Assembly (NCBI RefSeq): GCF_963678635.1
Contig: NC_087069.1
Coordinates: forward strand, 11,970,530 to 12,032,529
DNA length: 62,000 nt
Direction of reading: 5' to 3'
From: Symsagittifera roscoffensis
Taxonomy: Eukaryota; Xenacoelomorpha; Acoela; Convolutidae
Shown here: piece by piece, positions 1 through 12,559 of the stretch
Position numbering within the stretch: position 1 is the stretch's first letter
Layout: each line of letters begins with the position of its first letter
Translations under genes and position numbers: made by a program
Notes under the pieces: model-generated
What the model was told of the DNA's origin: nothing
Databases searched by the model: none
What the model saw: only the letters and a program-made list of their open reading frames with translations

Positions 1-3000
1 AGTGAGTCATGAGAAGCATTTTTAGTGGTCAGAAGAAAAAACCAAGGCTTACTAACTTGCATTGGACGGGAAAATTTCAAAAAAGTTATTGAAACTTTTT
101 TGTTCGACAGTCCGAATAGAGTTTTTTGTTAGATCGCAAATTGCTCTCAAGTAATTATTTAGTTTTGAATAGAAAATTTAAGACAGTGGAAGTTTTGGTT
201 CGAAACCAAAAATTTTACTCATTGTTTTGAGATTTATAATCTTTTTAGAAAATTTGGTTTTTTCATTCATTTGTTGGTTCTGTAGATTGATATATCTTCA
301 GTTGACTATTGGGCTGCAGGTTTAACCGTTGACCAAGTTACATTGACTAGAGTTGCACATTACTAACGGTAAAAGGTATGTTTTAGAGAAAACAAAAGTT
401 GTTCTAAGATGATGTTCAACTCATTTTTTCAGTATTAAAGAAAACTTTCAAAAAATTTTAAATTTGTGCAAAATAAACAACCTAATCTTAATTTGCGAAT
501 TTGAATTTTCTAGAACGACCGTTTTTTGGACATGATTCTAATTGAAACACAGTTTTTTTTAATCTTAAAAATTAAGAGAAAAAAATGTTCTTTTTGTTTT
601 ATTTAATTTAGAATACAAAACAAACAGCTAAACATTAACAAAAACTTATTTATTTGAAAAAACAGCACAAAACAGAATGAAAACTATTCAATTGACGTCA
701 CGTATAACAGAGATTGATGCGTTCCGATCCTTTTTCTTGTATTTTGCAAGCAACTGGCGTTTACATTTGGCTAATATTGGTTGTCTGCCGACTGCTCCAA
801 GGGCTCTTTGTTAGACTGATTTCTGCAACGAGAATAACAGGGTGAAGCTGGTGGCTCAATTTGCAGGCCGACTTGGGCCTCTTGACTTCCTGGGAAGATC
901 CAATTTGACTCTACGAAATAGGAATGCACTCATAAAAGATGAGTAAATCTAGATCTTTGATTAGCTTAACTTTGGCTATTTGCGCTGAATCGATGATATA
1001 AACTCCGATGATCAAAAATTCATCTTTTCGGATGGCCTTTTAAACCTTATTTTCAAAAGATAAAAATGGAATTAGATAACATTATTGGAAAATATGTGAT
1101 TAAGTGTGATCCAATTATCACCGTGAGCAGTCTTGTCAAAAACTGTACGTTCTTGAGCGGAATCAGTCAAAACTTACACATAAAGTTTTATAAAGTTTTG
1201 CGGTAACGAAGAGCAAAAAGTGAATTGAAACGGGTAAAATTATGAATCAAATGATGAAAGCACGCGCCTGCAGAGGCGTTGTTTATGCGGTAAAATAGAA
1301 CAAGTCATTTCATGAATTGGAAATGAAATAGCTGATAAAGACTTTGTTTTGTATAATCAAGAGCACACCTTTTCTAACTTTTGATAGTAATTTTATCGAC
1401 TCTTTTTCTCTTCCTCAAAATGAACAGTTTTGAACAAGAAAAAAAACACAGCATTCTTTTGGGATCACATGTATATCTTGTATTCAGCGGCTAATCTGAA
1501 ATAAACATTTGGTTTCCCCAGGTTCGATTGAGATTTATGATTGGGTATAGATGTCAGTCCACAACCAGAAAGATTTTCAAAAAGAAACCGTTTACATTTC
1601 AGTCTTACCGGAATTTGTTTATCTGCTGGAAAACTTATCCAATTTGGCCTCGCTGTGTATGATCTATCACTGGCTGATCAGCGAATGGCTCAAATAAACT
1701 AGAATTTATGTATATATAACCGTGTTTGATTTTTTACGCGTGTTTATCGGTATGTTTAATTGTTAATTTTTATGTATATATATTCAGAAGTGTAACAATA
1801 GCTAAAAGTAAAGCCAAAAATCAAACTCAATGAGGCTTTATTTCCAGATTAGTGAAGAAATTCTAGAACATTTTACTAGGTGTTGTATCTGTACTATGTT
1901 CAACCAGATACTGCAAAATAATATAATTATGTGTAAATTGTGCATTGCATGTTCAATATTTAAATGCTATACGGTTTGCTTGTCTTGGAAATGTTATATC
2001 AGAAAAGATGTACAAGCATGTTGTTCTTAAAAGTTTTCGAATCAATTTAGGATAAATAATTGTTATTGGAAAAAAATTCGATGTGAAAATCAACCTAAAT
2101 TCTTCTTTTTATTTATCTTCATTATTCTAGATTGTTTTACCAGATGCTAAGTGGGTACAGATTATCAATCAGGTTTGAATACGTAAAATTAGTGCGTGTA
2201 GATAGGCATTGTAATCCGTTTTTAATTGTAAAATAAGCACGATTAACGTCTACTTTGTATGTTTGTGGTTGCATACTTTTGTATATAATGATTCGTATGT
2301 ATAAATTCTCTTATGTGATCAAAACTATGCCATCAGAAGTGCCACTTCAAGTAGAAAAACAATTCATCCCAAATTTTTTTGTTGCTCTTGATTTCTGAAT
2401 AGTTCACCACATACTAAAAATTTATCAGATACAACATTAAAAGGTATTTCTATGCCTACATAGACATATAGTGTGTGATATGGTTTTACAAAACTTATCA
2501 TTCATTTCTTAACCTAACAAATCTAATATGAGCAATTTTAATTAGTAATAAAGCGAATAACTAAAATCATTTATTTTTTTGTTTCAGATTTTCAAATAAT
2601 TCTCACTAGGTATTTCATATATAGTGTGAAAAAGTGAATGTTTATTTAAATATGAAGTTTAGGGGTATGTAAGTGTCTAAGTTTGTATCATTTTTTCAAC
2701 TCAATTTCGGGCTGACGCCTGTATGGGTTTGTTTATCTTTGTATAAATGAAAAAACTCAAAATGAACTAGACTTAAGTCATGTTTTTGTCATGAAAAGTC
2801 TTGTTTGTGTCACGTCAACGTAAATTTTAAATGTTTAACCACATGTACAATTCAGGAATACGTGCATCTATTATTTTGTTTGAGATGAATGTTGCTGTGA
2901 ATGAGTGTTTTTGAAATAGAATTTGTTTTGTTTGCTTAAGGTTTTGTTTAGGAACGCCTGTAACAGAATCCTACTCTATGTTGATAATCTTGCAACACGT

Positions 3001-6000
3001 TAGTTTTAGTGTTGTGGTCATATCAATTTTGCTTAAAAATGATTCTGTTAAACAAGGCTAGAAGTTATATACATGCCCTTCATTAGCAGATTTTAACTTT
3101 TTTTTCAGTTTGCCTAAGTTTTGTTGATCTTTGATAAATCAGATGATTGCACGTTCGCCCAAAATGCGCACATAAGCTGCTGTTGTTCACTTAAATGCAA
3201 TCAATGTTCGTGAAGTTTTGCCACATAGACTTTCAAAAAATTGTACTCAGTTATCTAACTATCAAATTAAAATTTTAAAAATTCGTTGGATAATCCTTAA
3301 ACGTTTCTGTTCCAATCTTGCCTAGCTTCATTCGGTAAAACAGCGTTCTTATTGTTGGGATGATAGTTAAGCCATACCGACTACACCAGTGAGAGGCGTT
3401 GCTCGTCGCTACACTCCTCAGAACACCTCTCACTGGTGTAGTCGGTACGGCTTAACTATCATTCCAGCAATAAAAACGCTGTTTTACCGAATGAAGCTAG
3501 GCAAGATTGGAACAAAAACGTTTAAGGATTATCCAACGAGTTTTTAAAATTTTAATTTGATAGATAGATAACTGAGTACAGTTTTTTGAAAATCTATGTG
3601 GCAAAACTTCACGAACATTGATTGCATTTAATTGAACAACAGCAGCTTATGTGCGCATTATGGGCGAACGTGCAATCATCTGATTTAACAAAGATCAACA
3701 AAACTTAGGCAAACTGAAAAAAAAAACTTAAAACCTGCTAATGAAGGGCATGTATATTAGTTCTAGCCTTGTTTAACAGATTAGTTTTTAAGCAAAATTG
3801 ATATGATCACAACAGTAAGACTAACGTTTTGCAAGATTATCAACAAAGAGTTGGATTCTGTTACAGGCGTTCCTAAACAAAACCTTAAACAAACAAAACA
3901 AAATCTATTTCAAAAACACTCATTCACAGCAATATTCATCTCAAACAAAAAAACAGATGCACGTATTCCTGAATTGTACATGTGGTTAAACATTTAAAAT
4001 TTACGTTGACGTGACACAAACAAGACTTTTCATGACAAAACAGGACTTAAGTCTAGTTCATTTTGAGTTTGTTCATTTATACAAAGATAAACAAACCCAT
4101 ACAGGCGTCAGCCCGAAATTGAGAGTTGGAAAAATGATACAAACTTAGACACTTACATACCCGCATACTTCATATATAAATAAACATTCCTTTTTTCACA
4201 CTATATATGAAATACCTAGTGAGAATTATTTGAAAATCTGAAACAAAAAAATAAATGATTTTAGTTATTCGCTTTATTACTAATTAAAATTGCTCGTATT
4301 AGATTTGTTAGGTTAAGAAATGAATGATAAGTTTTGTAAAACCATATCACACACTATATGTCTATGTAGGCATAGAAATACCTTTTAATGTAGTATCTGA
4401 TAAATTTTTAGTATGTGGTGAACTATTCAGAAATCAAGAGCAGCAAAAAAATATGGGATGAATTGTTTTTCTACTTGAAGTGGCACTTCTGATGACATAG
4501 TTTTGATCACATAAGTGAATTTATACATACGAATCATTATATACAAATGAATGCAACCACAAACATACAAAGTAGACGTTAATCGTGCTTATTTTACAAT
4601 TAAAAACGGATTACAATGCCTATCTACACGAACTAATTTTACGTGTTCAAACCTGATTGATAATCTGTACCCACTTAGCATCTGGTAAAACAATCTAGAA
4701 TAATGAAGATAAATAAAAAGAAGAATTTAGGTTGATTTTCCAACCGAATTTTTTTCCAATAACAATTATTTATCCTAAATTGATTCGAAAACTTTTAAGA
4801 ACAACATGCTTGTACATCTTTTCTGATATAACATTTCCAATACAAGCAAACCGTATAGCATTTAAATATTGAGAGCATGCAATGCACAATTTACGCATAA
4901 TTATATTATTTTGCAGTATCTGGTTGAACATAGTACAGATAAAACACCTAGTAAAATGTTCTAGAATTTCTTCACTAATCTGGAAATAAAGCTACATTGA
5001 GTTTGATTTTTGGCTTTATTTTTAGCTATTGTTACACTTCTGAACATATATACATAAAAATTAACGATTACACATACTGATAAACACGCGTAAAAAATCA
5101 AACACGGTTATATATACATAAATTCTAGTTTATTTGAGCCATTCGCTTATCAGCCAGTGATAGATCATACACAGCGAGGCCAAATTGGATACGTCTTCCA
5201 GCAGATAAGCAAAATCCGGTAAGACTGAAATGTAAACGGTTTCTTTTTGAAAATCTTTCTGGTTGTGGACTGACATCTATACCCAATCATAAATCTCAAT
5301 CGAACATGGGGAAACCTATATGTTTATTTCAGATTAGCCGCTGAATACAAGATATGAATGTGAGCCCAAAACAATGCTGTGTTTTTTCTTGCCCAAAACT
5401 GTTCAGTTTGAAGAAGAGAAAAAGAGTCGATAAAATTACTATCAAAATTTAGAAAAGATGTGCTCTTGATTATACAAAACAAAGTCTTTATCAGCTATTT
5501 CATTTCCAACTCATGATAAAACTTGTTCTATTTTTGCGGCATAAACAACGCCTCTGCAGGCGTGTGCTTTCATCATTTGATTCATAATTTTACCCGTTTC
5601 AATTCACTTTTTGCTCTCCGTTACCGCAAAACTTTATAAAACTTTATGTGTAAGTTTTGACTGATTCCGCTCAAGAACGTACAGTTTTTGACAAGACTGC
5701 TCACGGAGATTATCTTTCCTTATTAGACAACAATTAAATTCAAATAATGATAATTGGATCACACTTAATCACATATTTTCCATTAATGTTATCTAAGTCC
5801 ATTTTTATCTTTTGAAAATAAGGTTTAAAAGGCCATCCAAAAAGATTAATTTTTGATCATCGGAGTTTATATCATCGATTCAGCGCAAATAGCCAAAGTT
5901 AAGCTAATCAAAGATCTAGATTTACTCATCTCCTTATTCTTCTTTCGTAGAGCATTCTTTTTTCGTAGAGTCAAATTGGATCTTCCCAGGAAGTCGAGAG

Positions 6001-7082
6001 GCCCAAATCGGCCTGGAAATTGAGCCACCAGCTTCACCTTGTTACTCTCGTTGCAGAAATCAGTCTAACAAAGAGCCCTTGGAGCAGTCAGCAGACAACC
6101 GATATTAGCCAAATGTAAACGCCAGTTGCTCGCAAAATACGAGAAAAAGGATCGGAACGCATCAATCTCTGTAATACGTGGCGTCAATTGAAAAGTTTTC
6201 AGTCGGTTTTGGGCTGTTTTTTTCAAATAAATAAGTTGAATTTATTAATGTTTAGCTGTTTGTTTTGTATTCTTATTTAAATAAAACAACAAGAACAATT
6301 TTTTTTCTCCTAGTTCTTTAAGATTAAAATCATGTCCAAAAAACAGTCGTGTCCAAAAGTCTTTTAGAATCATGTCCAAAAAACAGTCGTTCTAGAAAAT
6401 TCAAATTCGCAAAACAAGATTGGGTTATTTTTTTTGCACAAATTTAAATTTTTTTGAAAGTTTCCTTTAATACTGAAAAAATGAGTTGAACATCAGCTTA
6501 GAACAACTTTTGTTTTCTCTAAAACATACCTTTTACCGTTAGTTTTATCATAGTTAAAAGACTATTTTCTACGATACCATAACTCAAACGATCGATATTG
6601 CATAAATACGGCGGAAAAAGATGAAAAAAAGAACAGTTGAACCTGTGTTAAATAGCTTTTTCAGAACTAAATACATTTTTTTGATCAACAAAATTTTTGA
6701 TGGTTTAGCGAGAAAACAACATAATGTGCAACTCTAGTCAATGTAACTTGGTCAACGGCTAAACCTGCAGCCTAATAGTCAACTGAAGATATATCAATAT
6801 ACAGAACCAACAAATGAATGAAAAAACCAAATTTTCGAAAAAGATTATAAATCTCAAAACAATGACTAAAATTTATGGTTTCGAACCAAAATTTCCACTG
6901 TCTTAAATTTTCTATACAAAACTAAATAATTATTGAGAGCAATTTTCGATATATCAAAAAACTCTATTCGGACTGTCGAACGAAAAAATTTCAATAATTT
7001 TTTTGAAATTTTTCCGTCCAATGCAAGTTAGTAAGCCTTGGTTTTTTCTTCTGACCACTAAAAATGCTTCTCAAGACTCACT
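1..7082. repeat. Giant imperfect palindrome
   Basis: The left arm (1-3400) is the reverse complement of the right arm (3421-7082). For example, the opening AGTGAGTCATGAGAAGC pairs with GCTTCTCAAGACTCACT at about 7066-7082. The arms differ by scattered substitutions and indels. The right arm has extra segments near 5705-5755, 5935-5970, 6340-6380 and 6535-6720. Pairing reaches base 1, so the palindrome may continue to the left of the window. No convincing coding frame is visible in either arm; the short ORFs are not conserved between them. The arm divergence points to an old inversion-duplication or large fold-back element rather than a fresh cloning or amplification chimera. Confidence 0.95.
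3361..3460. repeat. Centre of the palindrome
   Basis: The innermost stem is CTACACCAGTGAGAGGCGTT (3381-3400) facing AACACCTCTCACTGGTGTAG (from 3422). The unpaired spacer is about 20 bases (3401-3420). Such a short spacer should let the arms extrude as a cruciform, or the transcript fold as one long hairpin. Confidence 0.9.
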
Positions 7083-7259
7083 GGTCATATTTGAGTAGAA
7101 GTTTGATACCGTTGGAAAATTCGTTTGGGAGATAATCAGACATAGTAAAAAATTGTTTATCACCACTTCTTATTTTTTTAAAGATGAAAAAAATGCTAAA
7201 TTGTGTAGATGACTTGGCTGAAAGCTGGCATTTCTTTGTAAATCTCTGCTTGCGACGTT

Positions 7260-9010
7260 TGCCTTGTAAAATCAAATTGTGTATGTAGGCTTGACTGTAT
7301 TTGAATATATTTATACGTAAAACGTAATGATTATATTTTTGTGTGAATATTTCTGTTGATAAGCAAATGCAAGTAAATATCTTTGTGTATGCGGGAATGT
7401 ATGCAAGTTGATGTGTTTGTATGTATGAGTACAATTTTTTTCCTTATGCGCTTGTAAACCAAACCAAAACAATTGTATCTAGAAGAATAACAATAACCCA
7501 ACTTGATTTTACTAATGTTTCTAGATGTTATTGAAGGTTTGACAAGATACTATATGGATAGTATTTATGTACGCACATATGATCTGCGTATGTGTGTATT
7601 TATGTAAACTGTATGTATCTATGTAAACGTGTACAACTTTTTGCATGTATAAAGGTAAATAATCATGTTACTTTCATTTGTGTGTATTCTACTATTTGTT
7701 ATACTTGTGTGTTTTCTACTATTTGTTATACTGTATTCTACTATTGGTATTCTATTATATGTTATACTAATTATGTGTATTCAATTAATTACTTAGAAGT
7801 TATGTAAATTTGTATGTTTTTATGTAAGCTAGAACTCTTGACTGCATGTCCGCTTGATTGAGTGAATGAATACAAGCAAATATTTGGTATCAATGTATAT
7901 TTTAGGCAAGTACTTATGCATATTCGTATATGAGTATGAAAGGCACGTTTATTTGATTGTATGTAGAGACGTATGAATGCCAGTCTGTAATGCGTGATTC
8001 TTTTTGTCTGAATGTTTGTATATATTTGTCTTGAAAGTGTGAAGTGAATGTAAGTTGGTTTGTGTGTTTTTATGTGGTTGTATTTTAAAGGTCAGCAGAA
8101 CTAAGAAGTAAAATCTATGCATGTGCATAAGCAAAACTTTTCGTATAACTGATTGCAGGTTTAAAAGTATGTAAGCAAGTGTGTAAAACTTATGTATGTA
8201 TGGCCGTTTATTTCCATTCCTCCTATGTATAAGATTATGTACATTTGTATTCATACCTTTATGTACGACTTCATTTTGAATGTTTGTATGTACGGAAGTA
8301 TTTATGCATATATGTATGTAATTTTGTACGTATGGTTGTATGAATGTCTCTAAGTAACTTTAAATTTGTATGTATATAGGTAAGTACGTTTTTTTCATAT
8401 GTATGTATACATGTATGTATGTATGTATGTATGTATGTATGTATGTATGTATGTATGTATGTATGTTTGTATGTATGTATGTATGAATGTATCTATGTAT
8501 GTATGTATGTATGTATGTATGTATGTATGTATGTATGTATATATGTATGTATGTATGTGTTTATGTAAGTTTGTGCTTATTTAGACATGTTTGTATGTTT
8601 GTTTTCATTAAGTGTGTATGTCATTGTTTTTGCATGTAAGTTTGTATGATTAAACTTATGTAACATTTGTATTTTACATAATGTTTTGATTGTACATAAT
8701 ATTTTGGTTGTATGACTGTCTCTAAGTATTTTTTAAATTTGAATGTATATAGGTAAGTACAATTGTTTGTATGTATGTATACATGTATGTATGTATGTAT
8801 GTATGTATGTATGTATGTATGTATGTATGTATGTATGTATGTATGTATGTATGTGTTTATGTAAGTTTGTGCTTATTTAGACATGTTTGTATGCTTGTTT
8901 TCAGTAAGTGTGTATGTCATTGTTTTTGCATGTAAGTTTGTATGAATAAACTTATGTAAGTATTTAAATGTGTATGAATAAACGTATGTATGTAATAAAA
9001 TACGTATGAC
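7260..9010. repeat. Decayed TATG microsatellite tract (copy 1)
   Basis: About 1.7 kb is rich in TATG/GTAT words at every stage of decay. It has two nearly pure cores, about 8399-8560 and 8764-8857. The open frames here (Met-Tyr-Val-Cys repeats) follow from the four-base unit and are not genes. The sequence looks like one very long old microsatellite with younger re-expanded cores. Confidence 0.9.
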
Positions 9011-9349
9011 TTTTTTTGTGAGTATGCGTTTAAGATTGCAACTTATGAAAATGTGCTTATGTTTTTTATGTTTACAAGTATGCAGCTTTATATGTTTGGT
9101 GGGGTATGTTTGTTTGAGTATAGTTGTAATCGTTTTTTTTATTTCATATAAAAGTATATATTTAACTCAATCTAAATCTTCCTTATCTTTCTTCTTAAGT
9201 TTCTGGAATATTCTAGAATAATCAACCAGAGTCTATAATGATAGTTTTTTTCATTTTCTTGATTTGCAAAACATTTGATAATCTTTTTAAAAAAACATTA
9301 TCGAAATATTTGATCTTCCAGGTATCCTCATTATGAACAATTGAATTTG

Positions 9350-9631
9350 AAAAAGTGGCATATGCTGCATTGATAATTTCAATTTATCTGCAGTCATTGA
9401 TTATGAAAAATGTTTTGAAATTGTAACAGGAAAGATCAACTTTCAAGTTTTCACAAAAACTTGTCGATGGAAGCATCAAAGAACAAGTCCAATTGGAGGC
9501 AGCATGGTGTCCCAAGTTTTTGATGAACTGTTGCTCATAGAGATAAAAACTACGATAAAAAAATTATTAGAAAAAATTTATGGTTTATTGAGGAAAATCA
9601 TTGATCGTGCAGACGAACTTGATCGATAGAA
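9350..9631 (+). pseudogene. Reverse-transcriptase relic (non-LTR type), copy 1
   Basis: A frame without a start codon stays open for about 90 codons and includes VIDYEKCFEIV (from about 9394). This matches the FxDYEKAFDSV-like block that carries the first catalytic aspartate of non-LTR retrotransposon reverse transcriptases, most like RTE-type elements. Downstream, a run ending in SPIGGSMVSQVF could be a damaged version of the RQGDxxSPxLF block, but the match is poor. No YxDD block or endonuclease was found. It is best read as a short decayed LINE fragment, and the identification rests mainly on one motif. Confidence 0.45.
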
Positions 9632-10786
9632 GAATGGTTGAAAATGACATGCGGCTGGTAGAGCTGAAGACGGTAAGCGAACAAATTCTAAGTGACAGGT
9701 ACTGTAGATTCGAAGAATGATTGATCAATCTCTGAAAACCACAAATTTTCAAAGGTTTTCATTTGAAAAATCATAATTTTAAATCAACCTTATAAACCCA
9801 CAGAAGTGAAGCATTTGTGTAATCAGATGAACAGTCAGTACATTTTTTTTAATTCAAGATTTATTTACTTGATAGAAATTCTTATGAAATAGCTCAAAAT
9901 GCTCACGCCTTTTGTCTTTGAAATAAAGAGCAAGTCTTTCTGCATTGAGGCTCGAAATTTTAGTTCCTCAAATTAAAAATGTCCAACAAACTTATTTTGG
10001 CAAGTTAAACATATCTTTGTTAGTCGTTCCAGCTTACGATAACACAACATAATTGACATTTATCGAAATGCATTGAAACTACAAAATGGCACTTTCAAGT
10101 TTTCGGAAACTGCTGTAGCCAATTTGGTATGAAACCATTGCTTAGTGTGAAACAGCTATCGTCCTGACGGAATCCGAAGATTCAGGTAGAGTGTTGATGA
10201 TAAGGCTTGATTTTTTTTCATACAATTTCAAACAACTAAGGGTTTTTCGAAGACAAGTCTTGTTAATAGAGAAGACAAATATCGGTGCAAAAATGAGAAG
10301 AAATATCATGATGCGATCTGTTTTGATCCTGCTAGTGATCAGAACGTGAATGTGAAAGCTTGGATCACCTCAGACATATATTGAAAGAAAGGTTGATCTC
10401 TGAATAACACAATTAGTTGTAGATGAGTAATCAAATATTTTGGTCAAAAAGCCACCGTATTTTGAGAGGCAATAACGTAATCATGAAAATATTCAAACGA
10501 TCAGATTTATATTAAAAAAACTCAAAATTTAATTTGTTGAGCTGAGGGTTAATCAATGATATTAACTGATAGCGCTTCAAACTTTTGAATAGAAAGCTCT
10601 TGCTAAAACCAAACTGAACCTAATTAGAAGATACTGAGAACAGTTGACGAGATTGTAGTATCAAAACAAAAATTATTTATTTGCGTATTCTTTTAATGGA
10701 AAAATCAAAAAATTTGATGCTCAAATTATAACTCCAAAATCATATCAAGTTTTGAGTCTGTATCCATAACTTGTCATAGCTTGTGT
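9632..10786. other. No gene recognised; short exon-like stretches
   Basis: About 1.15 kb has no long open frame. A plus-strand stretch at about 10250-10383 reads as a hydrophilic peptide containing FDPASDQNVNVKAWITSDIY before a stop, with better codon texture than its surroundings. It may be an exon or transposon scrap. It recurs in copy 2 near 20772-20905. Confidence 0.3.
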
Positions 10787-11210
10787 TCAGTCTTTCCCGA
10801 TTGAATTTGCTCTAATTTGAATATCTGCTTTCCTTAAAAGTCGCAAATAAGTTTTCACCTGCTTTAATCGATGGTCACTTTGTTCTGTCGTATATATTGG
10901 CACACAAATAACAGTTTTCTCCCATGTTTCTAGGTCCGCTTTGATGAATATTTTCAAAACTTTGGTTAGCACAATAAAGTTAATTGGAATTACTGAACGT
11001 TTTCTCGAAGAATCGAAAATTGTTTCCTTTTTATCACAAAAAGTGGTATATGCAAATTTTAGAAATGGCTGCAGCAAAATTAATGGGCACTTTTGGCTAT
11101 CATCAGTGTTCTCGTTTTGCAAGATCTTTAGCCACTTCAATTATTAGCTCTTTCAATCTTTCTATAAAATCAAAGCTTTTGTCATAGATTTCAGACGTTT
11201 TTTCAGTCTC
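10787..11210 (-). pseudogene. Broken gene of unknown function, copy 1
   Basis: The minus strand has a 117-codon open frame (10787-11140, no ATG start) containing RSVIPINFIVLTKVLKIF. Just upstream, a second frame encodes a charged helical stretch that includes YDKSFDFIERLKELIIEVAK and ends at two stops near 11105. The two overlap around 11110-11140, which suggests one coding region with a frameshift. Upstream of that is a good splice acceptor (a pyrimidine-rich run ending CTACAG, then GAG at 11210). The pattern looks like an eroded exon of a real protein. I do not recognise the family. A similarity in spacing to the C-terminal part of VLTF3-like late transcription factors crossed my mind but is very weak. 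Confidence 0.5.
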
Positions 11211-11599
11211 CTGTAGACACGGAAAATAGAAATGTCGAAATTTTCAAGCCAATTTCATTATTTTAGAGTTTTCAGTGTTTCGTAATTTCTCTTTGTGTTT
11301 TACCTACATTTGACTTAGAGTAATTTTTCATTCTTATTTCCCAAAATGGAGGTGGCGGCCGCCGCACTTGACGAATTTTCCTTTCTTCGAGATTGAGCAA
11401 TAAAACATGCATTGTCGAAGGAAATCGTTCACCGCAGCCAACAGTTAAATTACGCTGCCAAAATCTTGTGCATTCCTATTTACCATATAGTTTGGTTGCA
11501 TATAATAGGTATATAACGTCATTTTACATGTAAGCAAGCCAATAACCCCAAACTTTAGAAGGGAAAACATGCACCAACCAAAATTTAATTCCATTCCCG
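11211..11599. other. No gene seen
   Basis: I see no coding frame or repeat. A short GC-rich island, GGTGGCGGCCGCCGCAC, at about 11351-11367 stands out from the AT-rich context. The copy 2 counterpart is near 21873-21889. Confidence 0.5.
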
Positions 11600-11935
11600 T
11601 TTCCATAAAGTGGCTGGAAAATTACCAATTTTAACCCCCCTTAAAACATGCGTGCCCGAAAAAGTAGGGGCTTTAACCCCTTTGGGGGTTAAAAGTGGTA
11701 AGTACAACGGCACACCGAATTTTGGGGGGGGGCTAAAAGTGGTCATTTTCCTAGCCACTTTTACTATACTACTTCTGGTGTTGCGGATTTGGGTGTTGGG
11801 GCTACGTGAAATAGGTGGCGAGATGGGGGGAGCGAGTAAACGTGCGTAAAGGGGGATAAAATGGTAGTGACATGTGCAGGAATTAAGATTGGTAGGCATA
11901 ACAATGAGGCAAATGAGCGAGGGGCGAGGATAATC
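11600..11935. repeat. G-run repeat, family member 1 (copy 1)
   Basis: This stretch is marked by runs of G and C (for example the G tract at about 11724 and the inverted pair AACCCC/GGGGTT near 11675-11692). Its second half (about 11790-11930) aligns with 13840-13975. Shared words include CGAGATGGGGG, GAGTAAACGTG, AAGATTGGTAGG and GAGAGGGGCG-like ends. The two members are clearly diverged, so the family is older than the 10.5-kb duplication. Both strands have ORFs here, but the G-runs vary between copies and break them. Confidence 0.7.
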
Positions 11936-12487
11936 CAAATAAAAAAATAACCGACCTTAATGATATGGTGGTGACTTTTACAAAAAAATGCGACTGGTCG
12001 TCCTTTAGCGCTAGCTTATTACTCAATTACCTATAAATCGCGGCATAAATCGTGGTCCTTTGCGGTATTTGTGCCGGTTACTCAATGCCATCCTTACTTT
12101 GTGCCCTTTTTGTGTTTTTGCTGTCTTAACTCTGTCTGCGGTATTCGTCTCGCCAGCGGTCAGCGACGAACTTTTGTTTGCGTTTAAGGTGGATTTCTCG
12201 GTAGCTGTGATTTTGCATATTTAGGAGTTGATGATGCTGTTTGACTAACCGTACCCAGCGAAGGCTGTTTTTCTAGGTAGAAACATTATATAGATTACCT
12301 GGTCAATTTTTTTCATATTCTCTGTACAGAAACCATCTATATCTTTCTTTGTTGAGATAAACAATTTCTGGAAAAAAAAATAACCCGATATCAGTTCACA
12401 GCTCAACTGCAACGAGAAAAACATGCTTCGAGTCTTAGAACAAGTGTTACATTGAATTAGGTGGCTAAAATTATCGTACGTTATCAG

Positions 12488-12553
12488 GTCATGCGGCCTA
12501 GCGCTTAGAACATCCGCCTGGAAAACCGCAGGTCTGGAATGCAAGCCCCATCC
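12488..12553 (+). repeat. tRNA-derived SINE head or tRNA pseudogene, copy 1
   Basis: GGCCTAGCGCTTAGAACATC resembles the 5' half and A box of a tRNA. CGCCTGGAAAACCGCAGG resembles an anticodon arm, and GGTCTGGAATGCAAGCCCC is a decayed B box and T arm. The acceptor stem does not close cleanly and the B box is mutated, so a working tRNA is unlikely. Confidence 0.55.
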
Positions 12554-12559
12554 GGAGAC

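Noticed and set aside
1-7082. Amplification or assembly chimera as the cause of the palindrome
   Set aside because: A chimera would give identical arms. These differ by many substitutions and indels of up to about 190 bases.
7078-7434. 118-codon minus ORF, identical at 17622-17978
   Set aside because: Most of it is decayed TATG microsatellite read in reverse, and identity is due to the block duplication.
8399-8584. Met-Tyr-Val-Cys repeat protein
   Set aside because: It is the translation of a pure TATG microsatellite. All frames are open and length differs between the two copies.
12488-12553. Functional tRNA gene
   Set aside because: The B box is mutated and the acceptor stem does not pair, so it is better read as a SINE head or pseudogene.
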